Source: Paenibacillus amylolyticus (GTDB taxonomy: Bacteria; Bacillota; Bacilli; Paenibacillales; Paenibacillaceae). From it: a stretch of DNA of 64,000 bases. The stretch's first letter is position 1. The number at the start of each line of letters is the position of its first letter. This document shows, one piece after another, positions 36,801-47,800 of the stretch. The notes under the pieces are model-generated. The model ran no database searches, was not told the origin of the DNA, and worked only from the letters and a program-made list of their open reading frames with translations. The stretch is taken from contig NZ_RIAS01000007.1 in assembly GCF_003719335.1 (NCBI RefSeq), positions 124,001 to 188,000 of the forward strand, given 5' to 3'. A program made the position numbers and the translations under genes.

Positions 36801-38014
36801 GTGATATCGGGAAATTCCGGGATGACGGCACGATTGAATTCCTGGGCAGGGAGGATCATCAAGTCAAAATTCGCGGGCATCGCATCGAGCTTGACGAAAT
36901 CGAGTACTGGATCAGAGAATATGAGCCCATTCGGGATTGCGTCGTGTCTGCACGCAAAGACGATGGTGAAGAAACGTATTTATGCGCTTACGTCGTGTCC
37001 AACAAACAGCTGAGCACATCTGAGCTTAGAGGGTATTTATTGCAACAGATTCCGAACTATATGGTGCCTGCACGGTTTGTCGTGTTGGATCAATTACCGC
37101 TCACTTTCAATGGCAAGATTGACCGCAATTCATTGCCTGATCCATCGAGCCTTGCATCTGTTAGGGAAGGGGACGACATGCCTTCGAGCGAAACGGAGAG
37201 GGAGCTTCAACATATCTGGGCGCAGGTGTTGAGGGTGGACGCAAATGCAGTCGGGATGTACGATAACTTCTTCGATCTAGGTGGAAATTCCATCTTGCTG
37301 ATTCAGTTGAATTCCCAAATTAACAAACGTTTCCCGGATACGGTATCAATGACGACCCAGTTCTCCTTGCCCAACATCAAAGCTTTGGCGGGCTATATCG
37401 ATAAGAAAGGGAAAGCTGCAATTGCCAGGGTAGCATTCCCGGATTCATATTTTGAAAGTAGCGGCGAGGAGACTTCATTATACAAGAAATATCAGTATCG
37501 TCTGGAAGGAGAGGCACTGACCGCGCTTCTTGATAAGTCAGTCTACCACCACACTTCCATCGAAACAATCGTACTGGCCGTTTATATTTACCTATTAAGC
37601 GAATTATCGGATTCTAGCATGGCTGAGGTAGAGTACATCTCCGAAGCCGAACATTGTCGTCTAAAAGTGGATGTTAGCCAAATCGAGGATCTCCCCGCCT
37701 TATTTGCTGCGGTTGAACGTTCCGAAAGGGTAAAGCGGGAGTGGAATCAGCACTCCCTTTTAGAGGCGGTATCTGGTGAGAACGGGAACTCCAACTCCGT
37801 TATAATTCTGTTCGGCGAGTTCCCGGAACAGGGCATTGTCGAAGCATCGATAGGTGCCAACCTGATCCGGCTGCAGGCAGAGGAGAATGAGCAAGGCATT
37901 GAATTATCGCTTGTCGCATGCGGTCATTTACTTAATAAAGAAGCTTGTAAAGGTCTATTTAATCGGATCATTCGATCATTATTGGGGTTTGCAAGCAGAA
38001 GGCAGGAGAGTTGA
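33860..38014 (+). CDS. NRPS: half C - A(Gly)[LLM] - PCP - half-C tail
   Basis: GTG 33860 is chosen because GGAGGT at 33847-33852 is spaced seven bases from it; an in-frame ATG at 33845 overlaps that SD. The protein is about 1384 aa. Residues ~15-220 are a C-terminal C-lobe without HHxxxDG. The A domain begins near 245 (TSGSTG ~391), is interrupted after SFDISVLELL by a luciferase-like FMN monooxygenase (~477-822; PERHFHEFGGL, ASGWH), and resumes with CTPSRL and NMYGPTE (~891). The PCP has DLGGNSI (~1140), followed by a ~195-residue tail like a reduced C-lobe. Pocket residues read D-I-L-Q-I-G-M-V-W, glycine-like. The module is a paralogue of the first half of the protein at 19101, clearly diverged. 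The tail faces the KS of the next protein, nine bases downstream. Confidence 0.93.
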   Translation: MIDATNGFTTNESMDEANNPFIQFELPGDLSRSLLSMGGSSDYALYVLLTSGVWYLMELYTNQNRVVVGMPAVDEDESPEFLSPLMFLEVQTTDLHSYKEFLFYLKGALSEALKNRNVPAHHLYDRLALETSPDGKLLLQTIVSLDTLHHKNMEIRKSVESDIWFHFEKREECISVRIDYTVAYQANQVERIHHHLIHFFRTVTANPDVLLDEITVLTENEIQMLKTINDTRIVYDSDQTIHGSIEAQAADHPDRVALCYKGKEMRFEELNRRANQLARFLSEVHHVQPNDRVALMMDRSLEMVIVILAILKSGAAYLPIDPTMPPERVRSVLEDSESKLILTQSQYAFIAGDASIVLIANNEQERINQQPSHNLPSIAVAEDLAYIIYTSGSTGKPKGVMVEHRNVINFFAAMDEQLKPDANDAMLALTTVSFDISVLELLWTLSRGVQVTIHPNDGTQWEDFDAYLQPSRVASMEFSLFFFSSYDHAQETDKYRLLLETATYADQHGFRGVWTPERHFHEFGGLYPNPSVVSAALAMVTNRLKIRSGSVVSPLHDTIRIAEEWAVVDNLSKGRVELSFASGWHADDFVFSPDKYQGRKEEMVRQIEQVRSLWRGESVTRQNGFDKSIEVKTYPRPIQKELPIWITTGGNRDSFIEAGKMGANVLTHLLGQDLDQLKDNISLYRRALKENGFEPHSGKVALMLHTFIGEDMESVKEIVRKPFIDYLRSSLSLIKNLAEDFAIDPAALEDPEVIEKVLEMAFEKYWDTAALLGTSDSCSELIEQLSVLGVDEAACLIDFGVEKQAVMDSLHRLAALKERFRPDNEQLQKEAASRKITMLQCTPSRLGMLLTDERSQAFLGSLKKIIIGGEALPTQLAESLRKRTSGEIYNMYGPTETTVWSTCYRLMNIEGTIPIGRPIGNTQVYVLDKRRRMTPIGGYGELYIGGDGVTRGYWARESLTAERYVQDPFSDKPNARLYRTGDIGKFRDDGTIEFLGREDHQVKIRGHRIELDEIEYWIREYEPIRDCVVSARKDDGEETYLCAYVVSNKQLSTSELRGYLLQQIPNYMVPARFVVLDQLPLTFNGKIDRNSLPDPSSLASVREGDDMPSSETERELQHIWAQVLRVDANAVGMYDNFFDLGGNSILLIQLNSQINKRFPDTVSMTTQFSLPNIKALAGYIDKKGKAAIARVAFPDSYFESSGEETSLYKKYQYRLEGEALTALLDKSVYHHTSIETIVLAVYIYLLSELSDSSMAEVEYISEAEHCRLKVDVSQIEDLPALFAAVERSERVKREWNQHSLLEAVSGENGNSNSVIILFGEFPEQGIVEASIGANLIRLQAEENEQGIELSLVACGHLLNKEACKGLFNRIIRSLLGFASRRQES

Positions 38015-38023
38015 GGGATAAGT

Positions 38024-41000
38024 GTGAAGAAATTGTTTCAAGAAGACAATCAGGCTAGCTTTGAAGTATATGAGTCCGAATCTTCTCTTCAACAAGAACC
38101 AATAGCTGTTATCGGAATGGCGGGCAGGTTTCCGCTCGCTAATAATTTGGAGCAATTTTGGTCAAATTTGACTGTAGGCATGGACTGTATTACATCCATC
38201 CCAGACAGCCGGAAGAAGACGATCGAACGGTATTTTCAATTAAAGAATATGCCTCTCGATGATGCAGCCTATGCAAGAATGGCATACCTGAACCAGATCG
38301 ACCTATTCGATTCGGAATTTTTCAACATTTCTCCTCAGGAAGCTAATCTTATGGACCCGAACCAGAGAATTTTTCTGGAAACCGCTTGGACTGCATTTGA
38401 AGATGCGGGGTATGGGGTAGAGAGGCTTAGGGGAAGCAAGACCGGTATATATGTCGGATATTCTAACGAAGGCACGAAGTATAAGGAGCTCATTGAAGAT
38501 TTCGAGCCTGAATCGTTGCCTGTCGCAACGCCTGGAAATTTACAGGCAATCATTGCAAGCCGAATCTCTTATTTGATGGATTTAAGAGGCCCAAGCATGC
38601 TCATCGATACAACGTGCTCTTCTTCCTTGGTTGCAATCCATACCGCCTGTCAAGAGATTCGGAATGCCGAATGTGATATGGCGATAGCGGGCAGCGTGAA
38701 AATTCATCTTACGCCAATAGAAAGCGATGCCAAGATTGGGATTGAATCCTCGGACAGCAGAACCAGAACATTTGACAATTTATCGGACGGTATCGGACTT
38801 GGGGAAGGAGTCGCTGCCGTTGTACTGAAACCATTGCGGAGAGCCATTCAAGACGGTGATCGCATATATGCCGTAGTAAAAGGGAGTGCCAAAAATCAAG
38901 ATGGAGCTTCGATGGGTATTACAGCTCCTAATTTGGAGGCGCAAGCGGATGTTATTACGAGTGCTTGGGCTTTTTCGGGCGTGGTGCCAGAGACGATCAG
39001 CTATATAGAAGCACATGGGACCGGGACGAAATTAGGAGATCCCATTGAGATTGCAGCGATTGAACAAGCTTTTCGGCGTTACACTTCACGTAAGCAATTT
39101 TGTGCAGTCGGTTCGATTAAGTCGAATATGGGGCATCTGGATACGGCTGCGGGGATAGCGGGGTTTGTCAAAGCCGTTCTTATGCTTCAGAATAAAGTTC
39201 TTATTCCTACGTGCCATTTCCAAAGGCCTAATCGAAAGGTAGAATTCGAGGGCTCCCCTGTCTATGTTAACGACCGTTTCATGCCGTGGGAGCCGATCGG
39301 TACGCTACGCAGATGCGGAATCAGTTCATTCGGGTTAAGTGGCACAAACTGCCATATGGTTCTCGAAGAATACGTTTCAGATGCCGCACAGACAGAAAAA
39401 GACAACCAGATGCATCTCATTGCTTTATCAGCCAAAAGCAAGAAAGCACTGATGGAATCGATTGCTCTCTATATCGATATGTTGCAAGAGGATAATAATA
39501 TCTCGATCAACAATCTTTGCTATACGGCTAACGCGACAAGAGAACATTATTCGCACCGATATTTCGTGATATTTCGAAATCAGACGGAACTGGAGTCATG
39601 TTTACGGAGTGCCCTTGCCCATGATCTGCAGCTAACTGCCGGGGAATTGAGCCGTTATTCCGAACATAAACTGGGCAGTGTTCGGGGTACAGCCGATTCA
39701 ACGCATATCAGCGAGGAGGAGCTGCATCGGATATCGAAGGAAGCAGACCAACTCATTGCGCAACTGGTGAAGACGGGTAAGGCTGACCCTTCGAAGCTAT
39801 TCGATCTAGGGCTGTTATATGTTCGCGGAGCGAAAGTGAAATGGAGAGAGCTACAAAAAGGGAAGGGGACACGCACGGTCAATGCTCCAACATACCCATT
39901 CCAAAGAAAGCGGCATTGGCTTAGAAGCATGGATGCCGTGCAGTCGAATTGGGCAGCACAAACTGGCTATTACCAAGTGAAATGGGTCAAAGAGCACCGG
40001 CTTGGCAGAAATGCGGTCCATCGCGGAGGGTGCATATTGATACTCGGGCAGCCCGAAATGATGCGCGATCGACTTGCTGGCGAGGTCGCAAAACTGTTGA
40101 GGCGGGCAGGGCTGGATGTGGTTGAAGGAGTCGTAGCAGAACGGAACGAAAGTTACGGCAACGGATCATATGGATTCATGGACACAGATGCAGGATATCT
40201 ATACTTATTACAGCAAATTGGAGAAAAATCGATTGATCAAATCATACATTTGGGAGGCTGGTATGAGCGCACTTCCTCAGCACAGCTGCTATCGGAGCCC
40301 GACCTATCGGGTTTAAACAGCCTTTTCCGTTTGGTACAGGCACTCGTCGTAGCAGAGAGAAAGCAGTTGATGGATGTTGTGCTCATTACCAAACAGGCTA
40401 ATAGGGTTACCGGAACGGAGAACGTAACGCCGGAACACTCCTCTTATATTGTCTTTGGGAAAACCGTTGGTCAGGAACATTTGAATATTAGATGCCGAAG
40501 CCTGGATATCGATGATCTTTATAATATTGCAGATATAATTAGCGAACTTTCTTATAAGGGAAGCACATATTCGGTTGCTTATCGCAACGGTGAACGTTTT
40601 ATTCAAAGAATCGAAGCAGCGGCATTCGTGCCTGCTCAGAAGCAAATTCTTAAGGACGGCGGCGTGTATCTCATCACGGGCGGTTTGGGGGATGTCGCTC
40701 TAGAGGTGGCAACATGGGCTGCCAAACAAAAGAAAGTCCGACTATTGCTTGTCAACCGCTCCTCGCTACAAGAAGCTGGTACGGATTCGAGCACGCGACT
40801 CGAGCGAATCAAAACCAAACGATCCAAGATCCAAGAAATCGAGGGACTTGGTAGCCAAGTACACCTATTTCAATTCGATATTGCTGATTCGCAAGCGTTA
40901 TCGGAGCATTACTCCCAATGGCGGGAGCAATTCGGCAAGGTAGATGGGGTATTTCATTGTGCGGGGGTAGCGGCTCCTTCGTTGATTCAAGACAGGCAGC

Positions 41001-41839
41001 TATTGGAGGCGGAGGAGGTACTGCGTCCCAAAGTGCAAGGGACTTGGGCATTGAAGCGTGTGTTGTCACAAGAACCACTCGATTTCATGGTACTGTTTTC
41101 TTCGGTCGCTTCACTGATGGGCTTATACGGGAATAGCGATTATGCGGCGGCAAATGCCTACTTGGACGCGGTTGCGTCACAAGAAGGCGATGCTTCTGGT
41201 CAAGTCATATCAATCAGTTGGCCTGCGTGGAAGGATATAGGGATGGGGAGAGCACTGGATAATGAAGGGGAGCATCTATTCAGCCCTATTCTCCCTGTGC
41301 AAGCAATCGCGGCAATGGAACATGCGTTGTCCAGTTACCGTGGTCAAGTCATCATTGGGAGTATGAATATGACCCACCCGTTGCTCACGCATCATGATCT
41401 CGCGCCTATTGAAGTTTCGGTGGAAGTTCAGGGTGCCGGCAAGAGAAAGCCAGACGCAAGCGTTGCGCCTGCTAGGCAGACGGTGTTGTCAGGCAGTGCA
41501 CAAGGGTATTCGGATACGGAAAAGCAAATTGCGAAGATTTTTACGGATGTTTTGGGAATCGAGGAGATAAGCATTCATGATCACTTCTATGAAATTGGCG
41601 GTAACTCACTGCTAGCAGTGGAGTTTATTAACCAGATGGAAAGAAGTTATCCCGGAATGATGGACATTGCCGACTTGTATTCCTACCCCAGCATCGCTCG
41701 AATCGCTGAGCATATCGACGGCAAAAGCAACAAGGAGCAGGAAGGAAAAGAGGACCCGCTGGACTTACTGCTGGACGGCCTTGAGGACGGGAGTTTAACA
41801 TTCGACGAAGCACTGGATCTGTTTTCCAAGGGGGATTGA
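38024..41839 (+). CDS. Trans-AT PKS: KS-KR-ACP with C-terminal docking helices
   Basis: This 1271-aa protein begins at GTG 38024 (SD GAGGG, 38013-38017). KS ~27-455 has Cys in TTCSSSL (~196), EAHGTGT and NMGHLDTAAG; the KR carries TGGLGDVA (~885), FSSVAS and the Tyr in NSDYAAAN; the ACP has EIGGNSLL (~1192). There is no AT. The C-terminal ~28 residues form an acidic amphipathic segment (LLLDGLEDGSLTFDEALDLF) typical of helical docking elements in trans-AT PKSs, and the next protein starts with the matching N-terminal helices. The first ~25 residues before the KS (KKLFQEDNQ) differ from the helical N-terminus of the next protein, consistent with a different upstream partner, the half-C tail of the protein at 33860. 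The KR predicts a beta-hydroxy intermediate. Confidence 0.93.
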   Translation: MKKLFQEDNQASFEVYESESSLQQEPIAVIGMAGRFPLANNLEQFWSNLTVGMDCITSIPDSRKKTIERYFQLKNMPLDDAAYARMAYLNQIDLFDSEFFNISPQEANLMDPNQRIFLETAWTAFEDAGYGVERLRGSKTGIYVGYSNEGTKYKELIEDFEPESLPVATPGNLQAIIASRISYLMDLRGPSMLIDTTCSSSLVAIHTACQEIRNAECDMAIAGSVKIHLTPIESDAKIGIESSDSRTRTFDNLSDGIGLGEGVAAVVLKPLRRAIQDGDRIYAVVKGSAKNQDGASMGITAPNLEAQADVITSAWAFSGVVPETISYIEAHGTGTKLGDPIEIAAIEQAFRRYTSRKQFCAVGSIKSNMGHLDTAAGIAGFVKAVLMLQNKVLIPTCHFQRPNRKVEFEGSPVYVNDRFMPWEPIGTLRRCGISSFGLSGTNCHMVLEEYVSDAAQTEKDNQMHLIALSAKSKKALMESIALYIDMLQEDNNISINNLCYTANATREHYSHRYFVIFRNQTELESCLRSALAHDLQLTAGELSRYSEHKLGSVRGTADSTHISEEELHRISKEADQLIAQLVKTGKADPSKLFDLGLLYVRGAKVKWRELQKGKGTRTVNAPTYPFQRKRHWLRSMDAVQSNWAAQTGYYQVKWVKEHRLGRNAVHRGGCILILGQPEMMRDRLAGEVAKLLRRAGLDVVEGVVAERNESYGNGSYGFMDTDAGYLYLLQQIGEKSIDQIIHLGGWYERTSSAQLLSEPDLSGLNSLFRLVQALVVAERKQLMDVVLITKQANRVTGTENVTPEHSSYIVFGKTVGQEHLNIRCRSLDIDDLYNIADIISELSYKGSTYSVAYRNGERFIQRIEAAAFVPAQKQILKDGGVYLITGGLGDVALEVATWAAKQKKVRLLLVNRSSLQEAGTDSSTRLERIKTKRSKIQEIEGLGSQVHLFQFDIADSQALSEHYSQWREQFGKVDGVFHCAGVAAPSLIQDRQLLEAEEVLRPKVQGTWALKRVLSQEPLDFMVLFSSVASLMGLYGNSDYAAANAYLDAVASQEGDASGQVISISWPAWKDIGMGRALDNEGEHLFSPILPVQAIAAMEHALSSYRGQVIIGSMNMTHPLLTHHDLAPIEVSVEVQGAGKRKPDASVAPARQTVLSGSAQGYSDTEKQIAKIFTDVLGIEEISIHDHFYEIGGNSLLAVEFINQMERSYPGMMDIADLYSYPSIARIAEHIDGKSNKEQEGKEDPLDLLLDGLEDGSLTFDEALDLFSKGD

Positions 41840-41842
41840 CTG

Positions 41843-44800
41843 ATGAAACAAATAGAGAAGTACATCTTATCTCAGGTCTCAGAGAAGCAATTGTCCAAAC
41901 AGCAAGCCAAAGCGATGCTTCAAGAACTGAAGACAAAAAGGCTGAACGAAGAGTCGGCAGGAAAACCGCTTGCGATTGTCGGAATTTCCTGCAAACTTCC
42001 GGGTATCAAAAATCCTGATCAGTTCTGGGAGCGGCTGTGTCATGAGGAGAACATGGTGGGAATGTTCCCTAACTCCAGAATTCAAGACATCGCTGTCTTG
42101 AATCAAGCCGATCCATTCCGGGTCGGCGGTTATGTGGACGATATTGCTGGGTTCGACCCGGCATTCTTCAGGATTTCTGCCAAAGAAGCAGAGTTAATGG
42201 ATCCGAGCCAACGGTTATTTTTACAATCCGCTTGGGAGGCATTGGAAGATGCGGGGATGCATCCTAGGAATCAGTCGATCGGCGTATTCGTCGGCATGGA
42301 AAGTACGGATTATCCCGAATATTCGCGGTTAATTACGGAGGACAACCCACTCGTGCAGACTGGGGCAAGCACGGGAATTTTGGCAAGCCGAATTTCTTAT
42401 ATTCTCGATCTGCATGGACCGAGCATGGTCATTGACTGTGCCTGTTCTTCCAGTCTGGTAGCCCTGCATACAGCATGCCAATATATTCGCAGCGGAGAAT
42501 GCGATTCAGCATTGGTTGGCGGAGTCAGTTTATTCCTGAACCCTGCAGGTGATGGCGTAGTGGACTCTGCCGGCGGCCAGATCAGAACCTTTGACAAAGA
42601 CGCGGACGGAACCGTCTGGAGCGAAGGAATCGCTTCCGTATGTGTAATGCCGCTGGAAGAGGCGTTGAAGAAGAATCATTTTATCTATTCGGTGATAAAG
42701 GGAAGCGCGGTGAATAATGACGGTGCATCCAATGGAATTACCGCACCGAGCGCCGAAGCTCAGGCTCAATTGTTGTTGCGTGCATGGGAAGTCGCTGGCG
42801 TGTCACCAGAATCGATCAGTTACCTGGAAGCTCACGGTACGGGAACTAAGCTTGGTGACCCGATTGAAATTAAAGGAATCACGCAAGCGATGCGGAAGCA
42901 TACGGATAAACAGCAATTCTGTGCAATAGGCTCCGCTAAGACCAATATCGGTCATTCCAACGGCGCTTCGGGAATCGTTTCCGTCATCAAGATGGCATTA
43001 TGCCTTATCAATAAGAAACTGCCACCTTCACTGTTCTTCGGAAGCCCTAATCCTTATATCAACTTTGTGAGTTCTCCGGTTTTCGTAAACGACCAATTGA
43101 GAGACTGGCAGACTGGGGAGAATCCTCGCATATGCGGGGTAAGTTCTTTCGGATTTAGCGGGACGAATTGCCATGTCGTACTGGAAGAGGCGCCGATTCG
43201 TGCCGAAGAAGAGGGCGAATCCCACCATCAGATGCATGTGTTCCCGCTTTCTGCAAAATCGCTGAATTCCTTGCGAGGTACTGTCGAAAAGTATATCGCG
43301 CATCTAACGAATAATCCGACATTGCGAATTTCTGATATTTGCTATACGGCAAGCAGAGGGCGCGGCCACTTCAACTACCGTTTAGCATTAGTCGTGGAGA
43401 GTGTCGAGGATCTGCTTCATTCGTTGCGAGAATTTATGCAGCGTGCCGATTGGGGGAACAGGGAAGGACGACTTTACGGTTCATTCAAACTCGTGTTCAA
43501 TAAAGAAATCAAGTCGGTAGGGGAAATTACGGAGGATGAGCAGCGCATTCTGAGCGCGGAAGCAACTGCGCTTCTGTCCGGTAGCGGTGGAAATAATCGA
43601 GAACGAACAGTCTTGTATGCCCTGTGCCATAAATATTGCCTTGGTGCGGATATCGATTGGTCGTTGCTGTATCATGCGGACGAGGCAAAAATTGTACGGT
43701 TGCCGACCTATGCGTTCGAGTCTATCAAGTTTTGGGTACCGATCGAATCTCAAGTTTATTCATCCGGCAGGGGATCGAAACTTGCAATAGGCTCTTCTTT
43801 AATCGGTGAATTGTTGGCTGAAACGGAAGATCAATGGATATATGAGACTTCGATGTCGGTTGATGCTCACTGGATACTGAGCGAACACCGCGTGGCTGGC
43901 ACGTGCATAATACCCGGTACGGCTTATCTGGAAATGGCACTACAAGCTGGAAAGCGAAGCTTGCGATATCCTGTAACAAGGATGGAAAATGTACAAATCC
44001 TCATCCCGTTATCGGTAGAGGCTGATGAAAATAAATGTGTCCACACGTTGGTGCGAAGAGAAGGTAGTAACTATACCTTTAGGATCGCCAGCAAGCTTAA
44101 CGATGGCCCTGCAGTCGAGTCGCCATGGAGCGTACATGCGGTTGGCGAGCTGTTCTTTGACCATTCCATTGAGGCAACATCGGACAAACATACAGGTAAT
44201 CTGCAGACAATGGTACAAACGATTCGCGAAAGTGAACCGAATCCTATCGTACCGGAGAATGGTCTGATTCAATTTGGTCCCCGGTGGAATAACATTCAGC
44301 ATGTCCATCGGATGGAGAAGGAAGCTGTCGTCTCGCTTCAATTGCCAGAGGAATACCGGAAGGATATAGAGGAATTTGCGTTGCATCCAGCGCTGTTAGA
44401 TATGGCGACATCGGATTTCAATAGACAGGATGGGAATTTTATTCCCCTGTTCTATAAGAAAGTCTCCATTATCGGTTCACTGCCAGACCGTTGCATAAGC
44501 AGAATCGTGCAGGCCAATCCAGACAATCGGGATGTCCGCAGGTACGATGTAACGATTTGCAATCCTGATGGGCATATCTTGGTCGCAATCGAGGGCTTCA
44601 CTACGAAACGCGTCCAGGGTCAAGACCGCAAGCAGATGGACATGAATCGGTCAGCGCCATCCTTCTATCGCATGGAATGGAGGGAAGAGCACACTCGTCA
44701 CTCCCCGATTGTAATGCAGCCCGATGAGACAACGCTTATTCTAAAGGGCGAAGGTGTGGTATCGGATGATGCGGCTGACGCCATTCAAAAGCTGGGGGGA

Positions 44801-47800
44801 TGCGTCATTACGGCCGTTCTCGGAGACCGCTACGAAGAGACCGATGCGCGCAACTATATACTGCCTGCAGATGTCGAAGGATTTGATCACGTCGTTCGAT
44901 GGGTCAAGGAATGCAAAGTCCGCCGAATTATTTATATGGCAACAATCGGCAACGCAGACGAAAATGACTCGCTGGCTAGCCTCCGCCACAAGCAAGAAAT
45001 AGGGTTCACGGGCTTGTACCGCTTGACTAAAGCTCTGGTTAACGGAGGAATCCGAGAGGAAATTGACCTTGTGCTCATATCCGACTATGTTCATGAAGTA
45101 ACGGGCACGGAATCCGTTCTAATGCCTGGTGGCGCTACGTTGTTAGGATTGGGCAGGGTTATCTGCGAAGAGCATCCCAACATTCACTGCAGAGGAATTG
45201 ATATTGATCATCATACGGATGTCGAACAAATCGCGAGGGAAGCGTTAAGCGGGATCGAAACGCCTTATCTCGTTGCTTTCCGCGAAGGAAAAAAATATGC
45301 GGAGTATTTCGATACAATGGAACAATCTGCTAGCATCACCGACGAAGTATTGATCCGGGATGAAGGATATTACCTCATAACGGGTGGGTTTGGAAGTATC
45401 GGACTAGAGATTGCTCAATATTTGTCTGATCGAAGCCAAGCTGCAATTGTGCTTCTAAGCCGGACGATCCCGTCGAGGGAAACAAACGAAGCCCGTACAG
45501 CCGATGAGGTCGAGCGGGCAAGAAAAATGGAGATCCTTGATCAATTCGATCGTCTCGGTAAGACAATCGTCTATTGCGCGGCAGATGTTGCGGATGAGCA
45601 GCAAATGAGAGAGGTCTTGCGAAATTTGCAGTCAGAACACGGCCCCCTTCGAGGAATCGTGCATACCGCCGGTGTCGCAGGAAATGGTTTTGCAGTCATA
45701 CGGGACGAAGAGGAATACCACGAAGCGTTGAATGCTAAAGTTTATGGCACATGGATTCTTCATGAACTCACTCGTCAAGAAGAACTTGATTTCTTCGTCA
45801 TGTTCTCGTCTGTAACGTCGATTATTGGTGCGGCAGGACAAGGGGATTATACCGCGGCTAATCGGTTTCTTGATGCTTTTGAGGCTTATCGAAACCGTAT
45901 ATGCGGAAACACCTATGCCATCAACTGGGCAGCGTGGTCCGAAGTGGGAATGGCGAAACGGTTTGGTGGAAGTCAGGATGGTATATTCCATACATTGACG
46001 ACCCAAGAAGGACTTGCGTATTTTGCAAAATCTCTTAGCTTGAAAGCAGGAAGGGTCATTGCGGGGACATTGCGGCCCGAGAGCTTGTCGATCCTTCAAT
46101 CCTCCAATTCGATTCGAGTAACGAACGAGGTTATCGCATCCTTAACGCACAAGGAAACGGTAAGCGCAGCCGTGAAGAGCAACAATTTGTTAGGTTGGAA
46201 GCAAACGGAGCTTGAAGGGAAGCCGGATGTGCATTACACCGATATGGAAAGAATCGTAGCGAATGTGTGGGGTCAAGCATTGGGCACGTCCACCATTAAT
46301 GTGCATGACAACTTTTACGCGCTTGGTGGGGATTCTATTTTAGCGCTCCGGATTGTTAACGATATTACAAAGCATTGTCGGATCACAGTGGATATCGTCG
46401 ATTTGTTCGAATACCCTTCCGTCCATGAATTAGCAAAATATCTCGACCATAAACAAACGAGCGAACACCAACATCCCGTTGCGGGTGACAACGCGAATGA
46501 GGTGTTATTTGAGCTGTCATTAGCACAACAACGCATATGGTTCTTACAAAAGTTTGATCCAGAAATGACCGCATACCAATTGTTCACCAATATTCCGATT
46601 CAGAACGAGATGAACGTTGAGCGATTTAAGGAAGCTTTGAACATATGTGTGCACCGGCATGATGCCTTGCGTACGCGATTTGTAGAGAAGGATGGGGAGC
46701 CATGGCAATATTTCGCTTTGGATGTCGGCGAAGTATTCGAATTCATTGATTTGTCCGACCGATCGAACCCTAAGGAATCTGAATTGGAGATGGTGGAACA
46801 GCAATGCTCCAAGCCTATGGATCTGTTCGGTACCCTATTCCAGGTAACCTTATTTAAGCTTGAAGATACCAGCTATCATTTATTTTTTAACGTGCATCAT
46901 TTAATTACGGACGGATGGAGCAGCAACCTGCTATTCAACGAATTGCTAAACGTTTATGACTCGCTAAGGGAATCGAAACCGCTTCGCTTGCAGGACCCGG
47001 CTTATCAATATGCCGATTGGATTCGTGTACAGAACCAGTGGCTAAATAGTTCGGAATTCCAAGAGTCAGAAGTCTACTGGCAACAGCAGATAGCCAAGCC
47101 ATTGCCTATGCTAAACCTGCCGATAGATTACTCGAGGCCGCCTGTAAAGACTTATAATGGTGGGTATTTGCTTCATACGTTCGACCAAGAACAAACGGAA
47201 TCCTTGAAGCAACTTGCCGCATCATGCAATGTAACCCCATATATGCTGATGTTGTCTTTGTACGGCATATTCCTTAACAAGATTAGCGGGGATTCAGATA
47301 TCATCATAGGATGTCCGTCAGCCGGAAGAACAGGAAGCGATTTTGAGCATGTCATTGGGTTGTTTATGAACGTCCTGTGCATCAGAATCAAATTCAGCGA
47401 TAACCAACCCTTCAAATCGTTAGTCGAACACGTAAAGCAACAAAGCTTACAGGCTTACAAGCATGGCAGATATCCATTTGAACGATTGGTTACCAAAGTC
47501 AATCCGGAGCGCGATGTAAGTCGAAGTCCAATCTTTACAACCATGTTTCAATATTATGATCACATTCCGCAACCGAATGAAAGGTATAGTCAGTATGACT
47601 TGAGCTTGTTATGCAAAGACTCGGACGGACAGATCGAAGCGAGAGTAGAATATAATTCCGATTTATTCCATCGGGAGAGCGTTATTCAGCTGGTAAGTAT
47701 GTTCGCACACCTCATTGAAGAGATTTTGCGTGACCCGGACGTTAACATGAGGGACATCCAATATGTTCCCGCCACCCTTATGAAAAAGTTGAGAGAGGAT

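Noticed and set aside
45632..46099. 155-aa minus-strand ORF
   Set aside because: It lies antisense to the KR domain of the protein at 41843; codon pattern of a shadow frame.
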